Shown here: positions 15,414 through 24,947 of the stretch, in pieces | How the letters are laid out: the number at the start of each line of letters is the position of its first letter | How positions within the stretch are numbered: position 1 is the first letter of the stretch | Source: Chitinophagaceae bacterium | Lineage (GTDB): Bacteria > Bacteroidota > Bacteroidia > Chitinophagales > Chitinophagaceae | Assembly: GCA_020848815.1 (NCBI GenBank) | Contig: JADLHL010000104.1 | Location: 1-32,642 of the forward strand | DNA: 32,642 bases | Direction: 5' to 3' | Position numbers and translations under genes: made by a program | Notes under the pieces: generated by a model | What the model saw: only the letters and a program-made list of their open reading frames with translations | What the model was told of the DNA's origin: nothing | Database searches by the model: none

Positions 15414-16763
15414 TTATAAGATGATTTCCTTATCCTGAATCATTTTGTAAATCGTGCTTTTACCAACATCGAGTTTATCGGCTACTTTAAGCACATTGTT
15501 GTCATACTTTTCCAAAAACATTTTTACAATTTGTACCGTGTACTGCCGCAGGGTTTTCTCTTCGCCTGTAAGCATGCTGCCAGTACGGGCTGGTGCAAAT
15601 GAAATATCCTTTGCATCTATTTCTGCATCATCGCAGAGCACAGCAGCCAACTCCATGCCGGCCTTCAACTCCCGCACATTGCCGGGGTAGTGATATTGCA
15701 TCAGCTTTTCCCTGGCGGCGGCAGTAAGTCCTTTTGCAGTTGCTTTATTTTCCTTGGCAAATTCTTCTAAAAAAAACTTGGCCAGCAGAAGAATGTCATT
15801 CCCTCTTTCACGCAGCGGAGGTAAGTCTATGGGCAAGCCCATGATGCGGTAGTACAAATCTTCGCGAAACTTACCGGCCCGCACTTCTTCCGGAAGATTT
15901 TTATGTGTAGCAACAATCAATCGTACATCCAGCTTTACACTTTCGTTGCCACCTACTCTTTCCAACTCCCGCTCTTGCAGCACCCGTAGCAATTTGCTTT
16001 GCAGGCTAAGATCCAGCTCCGCTATTTCATCTAAAAAAAGAGTGCCTTTATTGGCCTCTTCAAACTTGCCAATCTTTCTGCCAATGGCACCGGTAAACGA
16101 TCCTTTTTCATGACCAAACAATTCGCTTTCTACCAACTCTCTGGGTATAGCCGCCATGTTCACTGCTACAAAAGGTTTCCGTTTTCTTTCGCTGTTGTAA
16201 TGAATGGCTTTGGCTACTACTTCTTTGCCCGTTCCCGTTTCGCCCGTTACAGACACATTGATGTTGGTTTTGGCCGCCTTCTCCATCAATGAAAATATTT
16301 TTCGGATAACAGGTGAATTTCCTTTGATGACATTGCCGAATTCATGCTTCTGCCCCAGCTCCTCCCGCAGTTGCTCTACCTGCATTTTTAGCTGTTGATT
16401 TTCGCGGATACGCAGTATGGCATTCCAGAGCAAATCTTTGGTATGGTCATCTTTTACCAGATAATCACTTACCCCGAGTTTGAGCATTTCAATGGCAGTG
16501 CTTACATCATCCTGACCACTGATAACGATAACCGGAATGTCGGGATGCTGTGCCTTTATTTGCTTAAACAATTCGGCCCCGTTCATATCCGGCATCGAAT
16601 AATCGATGGTAATAAGATGTGGCTTTTGATGGAGGCTGGCAAGGCAGGCCTTACCCGAAGCAAAACGGGTAACCTGATGATCAGGATTGAGCGATAAATG
16701 GTAGGCCAGAATTTCGCCATACCAGGGGTCATCATCAACAATAAAAATCCGGTAAGTTTCCAT
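15414..16763 (-). CDS. NtrC-family sigma-54-dependent response regulator
   Basis: A 449-residue activator: receiver (1-125), AAA+ domain (about 145-375), Fis-type helix-turn-helix at the end (VLKVADKLDVGKSTIYKM). The receiver has the acidic triad DDD at 10-12, phospho-acceptor D54 (ITIDYSMPDMNG), S82 and K104. The AAA+ domain has Walker A GETGTGKE (174-181), sigma-54 contact loop GSFTGA (221-226, serine for the usual alanine), and Walker B LFLDEIAEL. It should bind enhancer sites and open sigma-54 promoters when phosphorylated. The ATG at 16763 (METYRIF) is chosen; a TTG six codons upstream is open but adds nothing typical. It is followed after 9 bp by the H-NOX gene, so the HNOBA hybrid kinase is its natural partner. 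Its receiver resembles the one fused to the polysaccharide exporter at the other end of the locus. Confidence 0.93.
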   Translation of the reverse strand: METYRIFIVDDDPWYGEILAYHLSLNPDHQVTRFASGKACLASLHQKPHLITIDYSMPDMNGAELFKQIKAQHPDIPVIVISGQDDVSTAIEMLKLGVSDYLVKDDHTKDLLWNAILRIRENQQLKMQVEQLREELGQKHEFGNVIKGNSPVIRKIFSLMEKAAKTNINVSVTGETGTGKEVVAKAIHYNSERKRKPFVAVNMAAIPRELVESELFGHEKGSFTGAIGRKIGKFEEANKGTLFLDEIAELDLSLQSKLLRVLQERELERVGGNESVKLDVRLIVATHKNLPEEVRAGKFREDLYYRIMGLPIDLPPLRERGNDILLLAKFFLEEFAKENKATAKGLTAAAREKLMQYHYPGNVRELKAGMELAAVLCDDAEIDAKDISFAPARTGSMLTGEEKTLRQYTVQIVKMFLEKYDNNVLKVADKLDVGKSTIYKMIQDKEIIL

Positions 16764-16824
16764 AATGTGGATTTCTTCCAATGTACGTATTGAATGCTTT
16801 CAAATAACCAGGCAATGTTATTTT

Positions 16825-17907
16825 TTATGCGGATTCCATACGCTTGATGAAACGATACCAGCGCTTAAAGAGCAGGTTGAGTTGCAAAAACTTGCTGTAT
16901 AAAAAAAGCAAGGCGATTTGCCAAAGGACGACCCAACTGGCAGCAACTGCAAAAACCATAATGACAGAAAAGCCAATGAGCAGCAAATGAAAAACCGACA
17001 CCCTTGTTGTGGCTTGTGAATGCACCAAATGCTGACGTACAAACCAATGGTGTAAGTGATTTTTATCGGCAGAAAAAGGAGAACGGCCCTGCTGTATACG
17101 GGTGTAAAAAACACGGAGTGTATCCATCACGGGCAGCATCATCGTTGCTGATACCAATACCAAAATAACATCTGGTGCAACTATGGTTTGCGCATACGCA
17201 TTCTCCACCGAAATGATACCCATAACTGCTACCAAAAAACCAAGTACCAGAGAACCGCCATCGCCCATAAAAAGACGGGCAGGCCGCCAATTGTATTTTA
17301 AAAATACGAGCAACACGCCTGCAAAAGGCAAGAGCAATACCAACCATTGCAGCTGGCCAAGCATATACATGATCACCGCAAAAACCAGCACATTGATAAA
17401 ACCAATACTGCCTGCCAATCCATCAATACCATCGAGTAAATTAAACGCATTGGTTACACCGGCTACCAGCAACATGTTGAGAGCATACTGCAGCCAAACC
17501 GGTATATCACCAATCCCAAAAATGCCATGCAAAGAATGCAAGCGGATATCTTGCCATGCCAGCAAAAAACCACCTGCCAACTGAATGAGCAACCGAAGTT
17601 TTGCAGGTAAATTCAACCTGTCGTCTAGTACACCAGTAACAGCCAGTACCAGCAGCATAACACCAACTGCCCAATATTGTACAAACAACTGCCGCATACC
17701 TGCCGATAGGGCAAAAGCAATGAGCAAGCTTAACATCATAACCAAACCACCAATGGATGGTATGGGGTCTTTGTGCAACTTTCTTTCATTGGGAATATCT
17801 ACCAGCCTGAGCTTTACACTCCAGCGGATAAGATTGGGCATGAGTACGATGCAAGCCAACACTGCAATAGCAGTAGTTATGAGAGCTTGTGTAAGCAGTG
17901 TATTCAT
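16825..17907 (-). CDS. WecA/TagO-like undecaprenyl-phosphate sugar-1-phosphate transferase
   Basis: A 360-residue polytopic membrane enzyme with about ten or eleven hydrophobic segments. It belongs to the MraY/WecA family (glycosyltransferase 4 in Pfam terms), which moves a sugar-1-phosphate, often GlcNAc-1-P, from a UDP-sugar to undecaprenyl phosphate and so starts a lipid-linked repeat unit. Conserved motifs are in order: RKLHKDPIPSIGG, GVLDDRLNL (Asp pair), NAFNLLDGIDGLAG, RLFMGDGGSLVLGF and the cytoplasmic HLHHW motif. The gene lies downstream of the glycosyltransferases and 61 bp before the response-regulator gene. It is the only initiating transferase in the window (no WcaJ/WbaP-type protein seen), so it likely primes the EPS made by this locus; it might also serve other glycans of the cell. 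Confidence 0.92.
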   Translation of the reverse strand: MNTLLTQALITTAIAVLACIVLMPNLIRWSVKLRLVDIPNERKLHKDPIPSIGGLVMMLSLLIAFALSAGMRQLFVQYWAVGVMLLVLAVTGVLDDRLNLPAKLRLLIQLAGGFLLAWQDIRLHSLHGIFGIGDIPVWLQYALNMLLVAGVTNAFNLLDGIDGLAGSIGFINVLVFAVIMYMLGQLQWLVLLLPFAGVLLVFLKYNWRPARLFMGDGGSLVLGFLVAVMGIISVENAYAQTIVAPDVILVLVSATMMLPVMDTLRVFYTRIQQGRSPFSADKNHLHHWFVRQHLVHSQATTRVSVFHLLLIGFSVIMVFAVAASWVVLWQIALLFLYSKFLQLNLLFKRWYRFIKRMESA

Positions 17908-17988
17908 GTGATGTTGTATTTGCGTAGCGTTGAAGAAAATAGTTTAAGGGAAGGGTAGTTGCGGCAAAGGGTATTACTATATTTAAGC

Positions 17989-19206
17989 CTATCGCTTTTC
18001 GAAAAAGTAAGAAGGTGACTGCAAATGAGCCATTCCATTTTGATGCAGGTAATCGCTGCTGAATATGCTGATCACTTTGGTTGGTTCAATGCGTTCTTTA
18101 CCCGAAGCTTGCAGCACTTTCAACACCAGATAACGGTAGCGGTTGGCTATTTGCTTCCAGGTATAGCGGCGGTCTGCAATTGTTTTCATGATTAACGCAT
18201 GCCGCTTTAAACAAGCCACAGTTGTGTGCTCAATTACATGCACCAAATCGTCGGCAGACCGGAAGTACAATGCCTTTTTCTCTGTCGTAGTTCTGTTGTA
18301 CGTTACATCATACGCTATCACCGGCAGGCCCAAATACATGGCTTCTACCAAAGAAGGATTGGTACCGCCTGCGCTGTGCCCATGTATGTATACCAGACAG
18401 TTGCCCCGCAGCATATCCAACTCCCGTTGATTGTAAATAGGATCGAGTAAATGAATGTTTGAAAAACGACCGTAGGTTTCCCGCATGGTTTTGCCATACT
18501 CACTATTCTTCCAGTTGCCCACCAATACCAGCTTATGCTTTGGCAGTTTTGAAAATGCTTCCAACACAACATGGATATTGTTTTCCGGCTCTATACGGCA
18601 CACTTTAAAAGCATACGGCTGACCAACAAAATCATACTTGCTTCGGTCTTCTTGCGTAGGCTTTACCTGCAGTGTATGATCGGCACCGTATTCAATAATG
18701 TGGCTGAGGGTTTTGTAGCGGATGGCGGTGTAATCCTGAATAGATTCATTATCGGAAATATCGGCATGCGAATAGCGAACTGCCACCCACTCTGCTGCCC
18801 ACAAATACCAGCGGGCAAGCTTACTCCACTTGTTGCGTTTCCATTCTATACCATCAATAGAAACGATGATTTTTTTGCTTGTAAATAATTTTACAAATGG
18901 TAACATAAAGCCACCACTCACACCCAATACCAGCAACACATCAGCATAAAACAATGCATGCAAAATGCTGAGGGAATCGTAGATAATGCTTTGCAAACCG
19001 TTGGCATCGAAAGGCAGGTACTTCAACCTTGCACCTTTATAATACGACTGACGGCTTTGCTTCGGATACTTTTTTGCCGTGCAATAAACGGTCATATCAA
19101 ACTCTCCGGCCAGTTCATCTACAAGGTGTTCTGCCAGCGTTTCAAATCCGCCATAACTAGCTGGTAAGCCAACGGTACCAATAATGGCAATACGCTTTTT
19201 CCGCAT
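17989..19206 (-). CDS. DUF1972/GT4 glycosyltransferase (rhamnosyltransferase-like)
   Basis: A 405-residue GT-B glycosyltransferase. The N-terminus after the chosen start is MRKKRIAIIGTVGLPASYGGFETLAEHL, the signature of the DUF1972 domain found in rhamnosyltransferases such as WchF. The C-terminal half is a glycosyltransferase group 1 domain with HSAGGTNPSLVEAM, where the first glutamate of the usual EX7E pair is replaced by glycine, as I recall for this subfamily. The open frame extends to a TTG at 19269 next to the previous stop, but ATG 19206 fits family N-termini. It probably transfers a hexose or deoxyhexose to the lipid-linked acceptor on the inner face of the inner membrane. The donor and linkage cannot be read here. 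Confidence 0.85.
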   Translation of the reverse strand: MRKKRIAIIGTVGLPASYGGFETLAEHLVDELAGEFDMTVYCTAKKYPKQSRQSYYKGARLKYLPFDANGLQSIIYDSLSILHALFYADVLLVLGVSGGFMLPFVKLFTSKKIIVSIDGIEWKRNKWSKLARWYLWAAEWVAVRYSHADISDNESIQDYTAIRYKTLSHIIEYGADHTLQVKPTQEDRSKYDFVGQPYAFKVCRIEPENNIHVVLEAFSKLPKHKLVLVGNWKNSEYGKTMRETYGRFSNIHLLDPIYNQRELDMLRGNCLVYIHGHSAGGTNPSLVEAMYLGLPVIAYDVTYNRTTTEKKALYFRSADDLVHVIEHTTVACLKRHALIMKTIADRRYTWKQIANRYRYLVLKVLQASGKERIEPTKVISIFSSDYLHQNGMAHLQSPSYFFEKR

Positions 19207-19269
19207 GCTGTGGTTTTTGGAATTACTATATCGCAAACCGTGCCACATGCCATAAGCATTGATAATCAA

Positions 19270-20433
19270 TTAGTGCTGTAGTTCTTCCGCAACTGTTGTT
19301 TCCACATTCTGGAAGTGCTTTCCGTCATTTGGCTGTAACGATGCAATGCTGGCCGATGCAAAAACTTTGCTTACACCCGCTTCAAAAGCTGCTGTACTAA
19401 AAGCTGCAGCTCTCCTTCGGGCATTTTCCGAAAAACGGATATACTTTTTTACATCCGTGTACAATAGCTGCACAGCTTGTTGCAAAGCAGCAACCTGTCT
19501 TGCATCTATGCAAAAGCCTTCCACGCCATGACGTACCAGTTCTACCGGCCCTCCCACAGGTGGAGCTATCACAGGCCTGCCGCATGCCATGGCCTCCAAC
19601 AGAGTAAGGCCAAAAGTTTCCACCCACTCATCGGGGTTCGAAAAATTGACCACCAGATGTGCCTGCTCATAAAAAGCCAACGTATTGGTAGTAGTGCTAA
19701 ACAGCATGCAGTTGTGTGGCACAGCATGTTGCTTTTTAAAATCCTCTACTTGCTTTTCATCGGCATTCAACACCAGCTGAAAACGTATGGCGGGCAAAGC
19801 CGAAGCCAACTGCAGAAACTCATGAACGCCTTTGTACGCTTTTAACGAGCAAAGCATGAGTACTGTAAAAGGTGTACGCATGTTTGGCGAAGCAATATGT
19901 GCAGCTTGTTGCACAAAGCTATTGCTGAGTGCATTGTATACCGTATGTAATTGAGGCCTGCGAAAATGGTAACAACTGGCCACATAGTTAGAAACAAACA
20001 CAACATCAGTAGCTGTAAATGCGACAACTTTTGCCAGCAAATTTTTCAGCAGCACAGGGGTAATGCTTACTTCGTGCACATGGTACACCACTTTGCAACC
20101 TCTAATACTGGCAGCCAGTGCAGCCCCGGCAGGTAGCAAAGTATTTACATACACCACCTGCGCCCTGCGCAATGAAAACAGCAGAGAAAAAAACAACTGC
20201 AGCTGTACAATAAAGAAGCGCAATAATGTCATCCATTTATTGCTACTGTGCTTGTAATAAAGCGAATGATAGCGGGCATTGGGCAACCCACTCAAAAAAC
20301 CACCTCTTGCCGGTGTTGCAGTATATATATCTATGCTGTATCCTCTTTTTTGCAAAGCTTCCAACGCCTGCCTGAACACAAAAGGACTGCCGCTAAAATC
20401 GTTGAGTAAATGAACTGCGCAAACTGATTTCAT
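19270..20433 (-). CDS. GT4-family glycosyltransferase
   Basis: A 387-residue retaining GT-B glycosyltransferase. The N-terminal domain starts MKSVCAVHLLNDFSGSPFVF and has the usual acceptor-side features (VYHVHEVS). The C-terminal domain carries the donor-binding EX7E pair E272/E280 (VETFGLTLLEAMACGRPVIA) and GGPVELVRHGVEGFCID. A hydrophobic stretch near residues 72-90 could attach it to the membrane. It overlaps the gene before it by 4 bases (20430-20433), so the two are translationally coupled and probably act in sequence on the same repeat unit. Sugar specificity is unknown. Confidence 0.88.
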   Translation of the reverse strand: MKSVCAVHLLNDFSGSPFVFRQALEALQKRGYSIDIYTATPARGGFLSGLPNARYHSLYYKHSSNKWMTLLRFFIVQLQLFFSLLFSLRRAQVVYVNTLLPAGAALAASIRGCKVVYHVHEVSITPVLLKNLLAKVVAFTATDVVFVSNYVASCYHFRRPQLHTVYNALSNSFVQQAAHIASPNMRTPFTVLMLCSLKAYKGVHEFLQLASALPAIRFQLVLNADEKQVEDFKKQHAVPHNCMLFSTTTNTLAFYEQAHLVVNFSNPDEWVETFGLTLLEAMACGRPVIAPPVGGPVELVRHGVEGFCIDARQVAALQQAVQLLYTDVKKYIRFSENARRRAAAFSTAAFEAGVSKVFASASIASLQPNDGKHFQNVETTVAEELQH

Positions 20434-21731
20434 GCCATGTGTAATTTTTGCTTTGTATCAACAGGAGTGCGTTTGTGCAACAGGGTATTGTACACAGTTG
20501 CCAACTGCTTGCCCCTTACCGACCATAAAAAATATTGATTGAAACGCTGCTCAGCCAGTTGGTGTTCGTGTAAATATGTACCGGTATTGCTGTGCAACAT
20601 CTGCAGTTTCGCAGCAAATGATTGAACAGTAGTTCCATGATTTTTATAACTCACTTTCAGCAAAGAGTCGGGATGTACAAAAGCACCGGGGCCAGCATTG
20701 TTGAAACAAATAACCGGAAGCCCGTAACTCATGGCTTCTGCCACCACCATGCCTGCACCTTCATGAGAAGGGAAAAGAAAAACTGCACTCTGCCGATACA
20801 TTTTTTCCAATTCGGCTTTCGGCATCCATTCAATCACCTGCGTACAGTGAGTAATATTTGCTTCGGCAATCCACTGCTTTATTTTCGGCAAAAAAGGCCC
20901 CGCACCAGCCAGTATCAGTTGCGTTTTTTCCTGTTGAGCCCTGCTGAGTTGGAAATAAAAAGTAGCAAAGGCTGCAATAGTTACATCAAACCCTTTTAGC
21001 GGCACAAATCTGCCTACCGATAATACAGTAAACTTGTCTGGAATAGCGGTTTTAACCGTTGGCCGTACAGGCTCCGAAGCAACTGATGGCATGATGCTGT
21101 ACTTGTGGCGTGGAAGGCGTAGCTTGATAGCCGCCTCAGTATTCATACAAAAAATATGACGGGCTTTCCATTTGCTGATGTACACAAAAGGATCGATGTA
21201 CCAAAACCAATTTTTGATAGCCCACAGAAAACGATCTTGCAACCAGGCTCTCCAACCATATTGCTTACGAATAAACGAAGCAGGAATGCGAGGATGATGA
21301 CCAATTGGCCCCCATACAAATGGTTTACCCATTAACCACAAAAAACTTGGTGTCCAATCATTGTGAAAATTGAGGGTATGCACTATGCTAAAAGCACTCC
21401 TCTTGGGCAATAGCCATATTGCTAAAGAGAGCTGCCACATATAATAATAAATCAAACTCAAAAGCGGTCCCTTTTTCCAAAATATCATCCATTTGGGCCA
21501 ATCGAAATACCACCATTGTACCTGCTGATACTGCGCCTTTCCATCAGGGTGTTCGGCCATATACTTTTCAATATGTGGCCGGTTATTTTTCCGGGTAATG
21601 GCTATTACACGTTGTGTAGTAGCTGCCTGCATAATAAAATTCCAGCCCATACCATCCTCTGAACCTTTGTAGGGATTAACCGCATATGCAGTCATCAATA
21701 TAGACTGGTTAATATTTTTTTCCTGTTTCAT
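20430..21731 (-). CDS. GT4-family glycosyltransferase
   Basis: A 433-residue GT-B glycosyltransferase. The N-terminal region contains LMTAYAVNPYKGSEDGMGWNF, typical of a subgroup of bacterial EPS glycosyltransferases. The donor domain has VLSVGRFVPLKGFDVTI and the EX7E pair E324/E332 (SHEGAGMVVAEAMSYGLPVI). The central part (about 85-190) is unusually rich in tryptophan and aromatic residues (YYYMWQLSLAIWLLP, FLWAIKNWFWYIDP), suggesting membrane contact. The start ATG follows an AT-rich 48-bp gap after the acyltransferase gene, and the end overlaps the next glycosyltransferase by 4 bases. Specificity is unknown. Confidence 0.88.
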   Translation of the reverse strand: MKQEKNINQSILMTAYAVNPYKGSEDGMGWNFIMQAATTQRVIAITRKNNRPHIEKYMAEHPDGKAQYQQVQWWYFDWPKWMIFWKKGPLLSLIYYYMWQLSLAIWLLPKRSAFSIVHTLNFHNDWTPSFLWLMGKPFVWGPIGHHPRIPASFIRKQYGWRAWLQDRFLWAIKNWFWYIDPFVYISKWKARHIFCMNTEAAIKLRLPRHKYSIMPSVASEPVRPTVKTAIPDKFTVLSVGRFVPLKGFDVTIAAFATFYFQLSRAQQEKTQLILAGAGPFLPKIKQWIAEANITHCTQVIEWMPKAELEKMYRQSAVFLFPSHEGAGMVVAEAMSYGLPVICFNNAGPGAFVHPDSLLKVSYKNHGTTVQSFAAKLQMLHSNTGTYLHEHQLAEQRFNQYFLWSVRGKQLATVYNTLLHKRTPVDTKQKLHMA

Positions 21732-21779
21732 ATCGTTTATTTAAAACAGCACACTATGATCCTCATTTTGCAAAAGGCA

Positions 21780-22469
21780 TTATGCCCGTTGCCTGATTAT
21801 TTTGGCAGGAACTCCACCTATGACCATATTATCCGGAAAGCTTTTTGTAACCACTGCACCTGCAGCTATTACACAACCGCTACCTATTTGAACACCATCC
21901 AAAATGGTAACCTTACTGCCAATCCAACAATTATTGCCAATTACAATTCCTTTTCTTGTTACACCCTGCAAACGAATAGGCACCTCCAAATTTTCCTGCA
22001 CATGATTTTCGGGATGGCAGCTGAAATATTGGCCCACTATACAATCATCGCCAATGTGTAAACCACCACCGCCACCCAGGTAGGCATACTCGCCAATGCC
22101 TACATTATTGCCCAACACTATGTGTTCACCTACATGATTAAGTGAAGTAGAAACAACCAACCGGCTAAAAGAACCAATACTCACATGATGCCCGAGTGCA
22201 ATGCCGTTTTTACCCAGTGCACTCAGGTACACATAGTCGCCCAGCTTGAGCATTCGGCCCCATTTTATATTAGGTAAATTAAAAAAACGGACTGCTCTGC
22301 CACGCAACATCCATTGCGGATTTCGACCATACAGCAACAACATGGCACCCCGCATTACAGCCCAAAGTTGTTGCCATGCAAACTGCATTAATACATAGGT
22401 GGTTACATGTTCATCCATCTTAAATGCAGGATTGCGCTGTTGTACCAATTTTTCCAGAAGCCGTTTCAT
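21780..22469 (-). CDS. Hexapeptide-repeat (left-handed beta-helix) acyltransferase
   Basis: A 229-residue transferase with a C-terminal left-handed parallel beta-helix built from hexapeptide repeats (IVLGNNVGIGEYAYLGGGG, LHIGDDCIVGQ, IVIGNNCWIGSKVTILDGVQIGSG, VIAAGAVVTKSFPDNMVIGGVPAKII). The end VIGGVPAKIIR is characteristic of WbbJ/CysE-like O-acetyltransferases. The likely role is acetylation of a sugar of the EPS repeat unit, using acetyl-CoA in the cytoplasm. It lies 15 bp after the three-domain fusion gene. The histidine in FSCHPENH could be catalytic. Other acyl donors are possible. Confidence 0.87.
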   Translation of the reverse strand: MKRLLEKLVQQRNPAFKMDEHVTTYVLMQFAWQQLWAVMRGAMLLLYGRNPQWMLRGRAVRFFNLPNIKWGRMLKLGDYVYLSALGKNGIALGHHVSIGSFSRLVVSTSLNHVGEHIVLGNNVGIGEYAYLGGGGGLHIGDDCIVGQYFSCHPENHVQENLEVPIRLQGVTRKGIVIGNNCWIGSKVTILDGVQIGSGCVIAAGAVVTKSFPDNMVIGGVPAKIIRQRA

Positions 22470-22484
22470 ATTGCTATCATCCTA

Positions 22485-24947
22485 TCAGGCTGCCGCCTGT
22501 ATTTGTTGAAAAATGGTTTGTAGTGTATTGTTGAGCTGCTCATTGTGAATAGGCTCATAGCTGGAAGATTTATAACGTTTGCGCATACTATCAAACAGCT
22601 GCATATAATCGTTGGTGAGACTTACAATAGTATCAGCACTTAACTCTTGCTTTCTACTGAGTATTTCTTCTGGTGTAGCCCATAAAAAGAAATTCAATTT
22701 CGGTTTCAGTAGCAAAGCATACCCCGCAGTAGTCACATATTTCGGCAGTTGAATATTGCTACGCTTACTATCGTTGATGAAGTCAAAATAGTATCTGTCA
22801 TACAGCACTACATAACCACGCATCACGTATTTCAGTTGAATGTAAAACTGACCCAACAGGTAATCGGCATAATAATAGGCGAAACGCAACAAGGAGCCGA
22901 TACTACTTTTGTTGGTGCCCTGTCGGGGTAATGTTTGAGCTGCTTTTTTTTCTGCAGCTTCTTTGCCATGCTTCCACGCACTTAGTATAGGCAGTAGCGA
23001 TGGCCGGTGCCTTAATACTACTACTTTTCTGCGCATTACTTTTTCTACATGCTGGCGTGTTGCTTCAATAATAGTACTCTTGCCCGCACCATCTACACCA
23101 CTAAACGTAATAATGAACCCCCGGTTATTTTTCCAGTCTCTAATCATATCAATACCGTATTGAAATAGGTTGACAATAAAATGTACTCCCCTGTTTTGTG
23201 GCTCTTGACGCACATAAGCAGCCGCCGATTGCATCGTTTCTTTGGATGGAGTAAACAACGCCTCTGCTGGCTTTTGTTGCTTACTATACCGCTCTACAGT
23301 AGCAAGCAATGCGTTTCTCTCCTCCTGTGTTATCTGATGCCATTGCTGCTGATATTTTTCAGGTATGGCGGCACCATTGAGAACGTAAAACAACCAGGTG
23401 TACATTGCATCGTGATAGCTGTCGGCAACCAGAATACCTCTGCCATCGTTAACTGCTGTAGCAAGCATCGCCTGCACATTCATAAACTGTATGGCCTTTC
23501 TTTTCAATTGCCAGATGGCATCAATGTGTAGCACGTTGCCGCTGTGCAAATAAATACCCGCCTGTGTCATATTGCTTCTGCTTCGAAGTACTACCTGCTT
23601 ACATAACGGATGTTGTTGCAGCCACGTCATCATTGTTAAAGCTGTAGACCGCTCCATACAAATATCAATATCGCTATGCAGCGGCAACAACAACACATGC
23701 GGCAAATGCATTTTTACAGCAGCATGTTTTTTAGTACGTAGCCATTCACTTATATCGGCTATTAGTTGCGTTCTGTCGGCCACAGCATTATTCTTCATTA
23801 ACCAATAAGAAAGGGCATCGCTCCATGTTTGTAACAACCAGCCAATTTGCAGGTGCCAATCTTTTTGCTGCGCATATATTTCAGCATAGTAACTAATTAC
23901 ATCCAGCAAATACCATTGCTCAAGCTGAGCAATATTCAACCCATGCTTCTCCAACTGCGGATGGCATAATTGGTGCCATGCATCTAACTTTTGCCGTATG
24001 GCAGCAAAACCCTGATTGCCGATGAGTACAGTAGTTTGATAGTGAAAGTGAAATGCATCGTACAAAGCAGATGCTGATGGTTTGTATAACTCCCAGTCAA
24101 TCAAAGCAATCTTTTGTTCATTCATCAACATATTCCACGGTGTACAATCGCCATGAGCAGGAGCTTCATGTATATTTTCCCAATTTGAAGCCGTAGAAAA
24201 TAGCAGCTGCAGTTTGTGCATCAAACCTTCAGGCAATGGGGTATGCCGGATAGCTTGTAATCTTTGCAAACGCTCAGCTATTTGTGCAGGGATCTTACTG
24301 CCCGAAATATTATTTGAGGTAATTGACCGAAAGCACCATTCTTGTACCGCCTGCTGAGGCAACTGCAACCAATGCATTGATGCAGGACTCATTCCAAACG
24401 ATACATTTTGCTGAGCCAATAAGGCATCAGATGAAGCCAGCAATCTTGGAATAACCACGAACTGCAATGGCTTTTCTTGCCAATAGTGCAGCGCTGTTGC
24501 TTCCATTTGCAAAATAGAAGAAGACAACTCGCCATATGGAATTTTTACAAATTGGCCTCCTGCCCCCGGCAGGAATACAACCAACTTTCTATTGGGCCCT
24601 TTTGTGCCTGTAAACAACGCCCATTGTACTGTTGTCACATCGGCGTAAGGTTGTTCAGGCTGCCCCAAGCTGACGCTACATTCACCATCTGCAATGAACT
24701 TTTGCAAGCCCAATGCAAACAAAAACCTGACAACCAAGGCAAACAATTTACTCTTCCAGCTACCTGTAAAATAAAAACGCAAAAAAACTGGTCGTTGGCT
24801 ATGTGCAGGCCAGATCCAGCGCACAGTACCATCGGGATTGTTGATGTAAAAACACTTTACAGTGAGCTTACTTTCTGCAGCCGACACCCGATAACCGAAT
24901 GACATGAATGCATGTAAAACAAAATCTCTGGCCTGCTGCTGATTCAT
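22485..24947 (-). CDS. Three-domain fusion: APH-like kinase, nucleotidyltransferase-like domain, thymidylate-kinase-like P-loop domain
   Basis: An 820-residue protein I do not recognise as a named enzyme. Residues about 110-390 are an aminoglycoside phosphotransferase-type kinase: H265-G-D267-CTPWN272 catalytic loop and metal-binding D284 in LIDWELY. Residues about 415-540 look like a nucleotidyltransferase fold: LHSDIDICM gives D426 and D428, and LHIDAIW gives D476, the usual three acidic positions, though the usual GS before the first Asp is changed to HS. Residues about 610-815 are a thymidylate-kinase-like P-loop domain: Walker A GVDGAGKST (617-625, K623) and YDRYYFDF, the DRY motif. The first 100 residues are unassigned but mention FYINNPDGTVRWIWP, perhaps a substrate-facing domain. 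All three parts keep their key residues. It sits inside the EPS genes, so it may build or modify a phosphorylated sugar precursor or add a phospho-group to the chain; this is inference. Confidence 0.8.
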   Translation of the reverse strand: MNQQQARDFVLHAFMSFGYRVSAAESKLTVKCFYINNPDGTVRWIWPAHSQRPVFLRFYFTGSWKSKLFALVVRFLFALGLQKFIADGECSVSLGQPEQPYADVTTVQWALFTGTKGPNRKLVVFLPGAGGQFVKIPYGELSSSILQMEATALHYWQEKPLQFVVIPRLLASSDALLAQQNVSFGMSPASMHWLQLPQQAVQEWCFRSITSNNISGSKIPAQIAERLQRLQAIRHTPLPEGLMHKLQLLFSTASNWENIHEAPAHGDCTPWNMLMNEQKIALIDWELYKPSASALYDAFHFHYQTTVLIGNQGFAAIRQKLDAWHQLCHPQLEKHGLNIAQLEQWYLLDVISYYAEIYAQQKDWHLQIGWLLQTWSDALSYWLMKNNAVADRTQLIADISEWLRTKKHAAVKMHLPHVLLLPLHSDIDICMERSTALTMMTWLQQHPLCKQVVLRSRSNMTQAGIYLHSGNVLHIDAIWQLKRKAIQFMNVQAMLATAVNDGRGILVADSYHDAMYTWLFYVLNGAAIPEKYQQQWHQITQEERNALLATVERYSKQQKPAEALFTPSKETMQSAAAYVRQEPQNRGVHFIVNLFQYGIDMIRDWKNNRGFIITFSGVDGAGKSTIIEATRQHVEKVMRRKVVVLRHRPSLLPILSAWKHGKEAAEKKAAQTLPRQGTNKSSIGSLLRFAYYYADYLLGQFYIQLKYVMRGYVVLYDRYYFDFINDSKRSNIQLPKYVTTAGYALLLKPKLNFFLWATPEEILSRKQELSADTIVSLTNDYMQLFDSMRKRYKSSSYEPIHNEQLNNTLQTIFQQIQAAA

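Noticed and set aside
16764-16781. A TTG start at 16781 for the response regulator.
   Set aside because: ATG 16763 places the receiver's first strand at the usual distance from the N-terminus.
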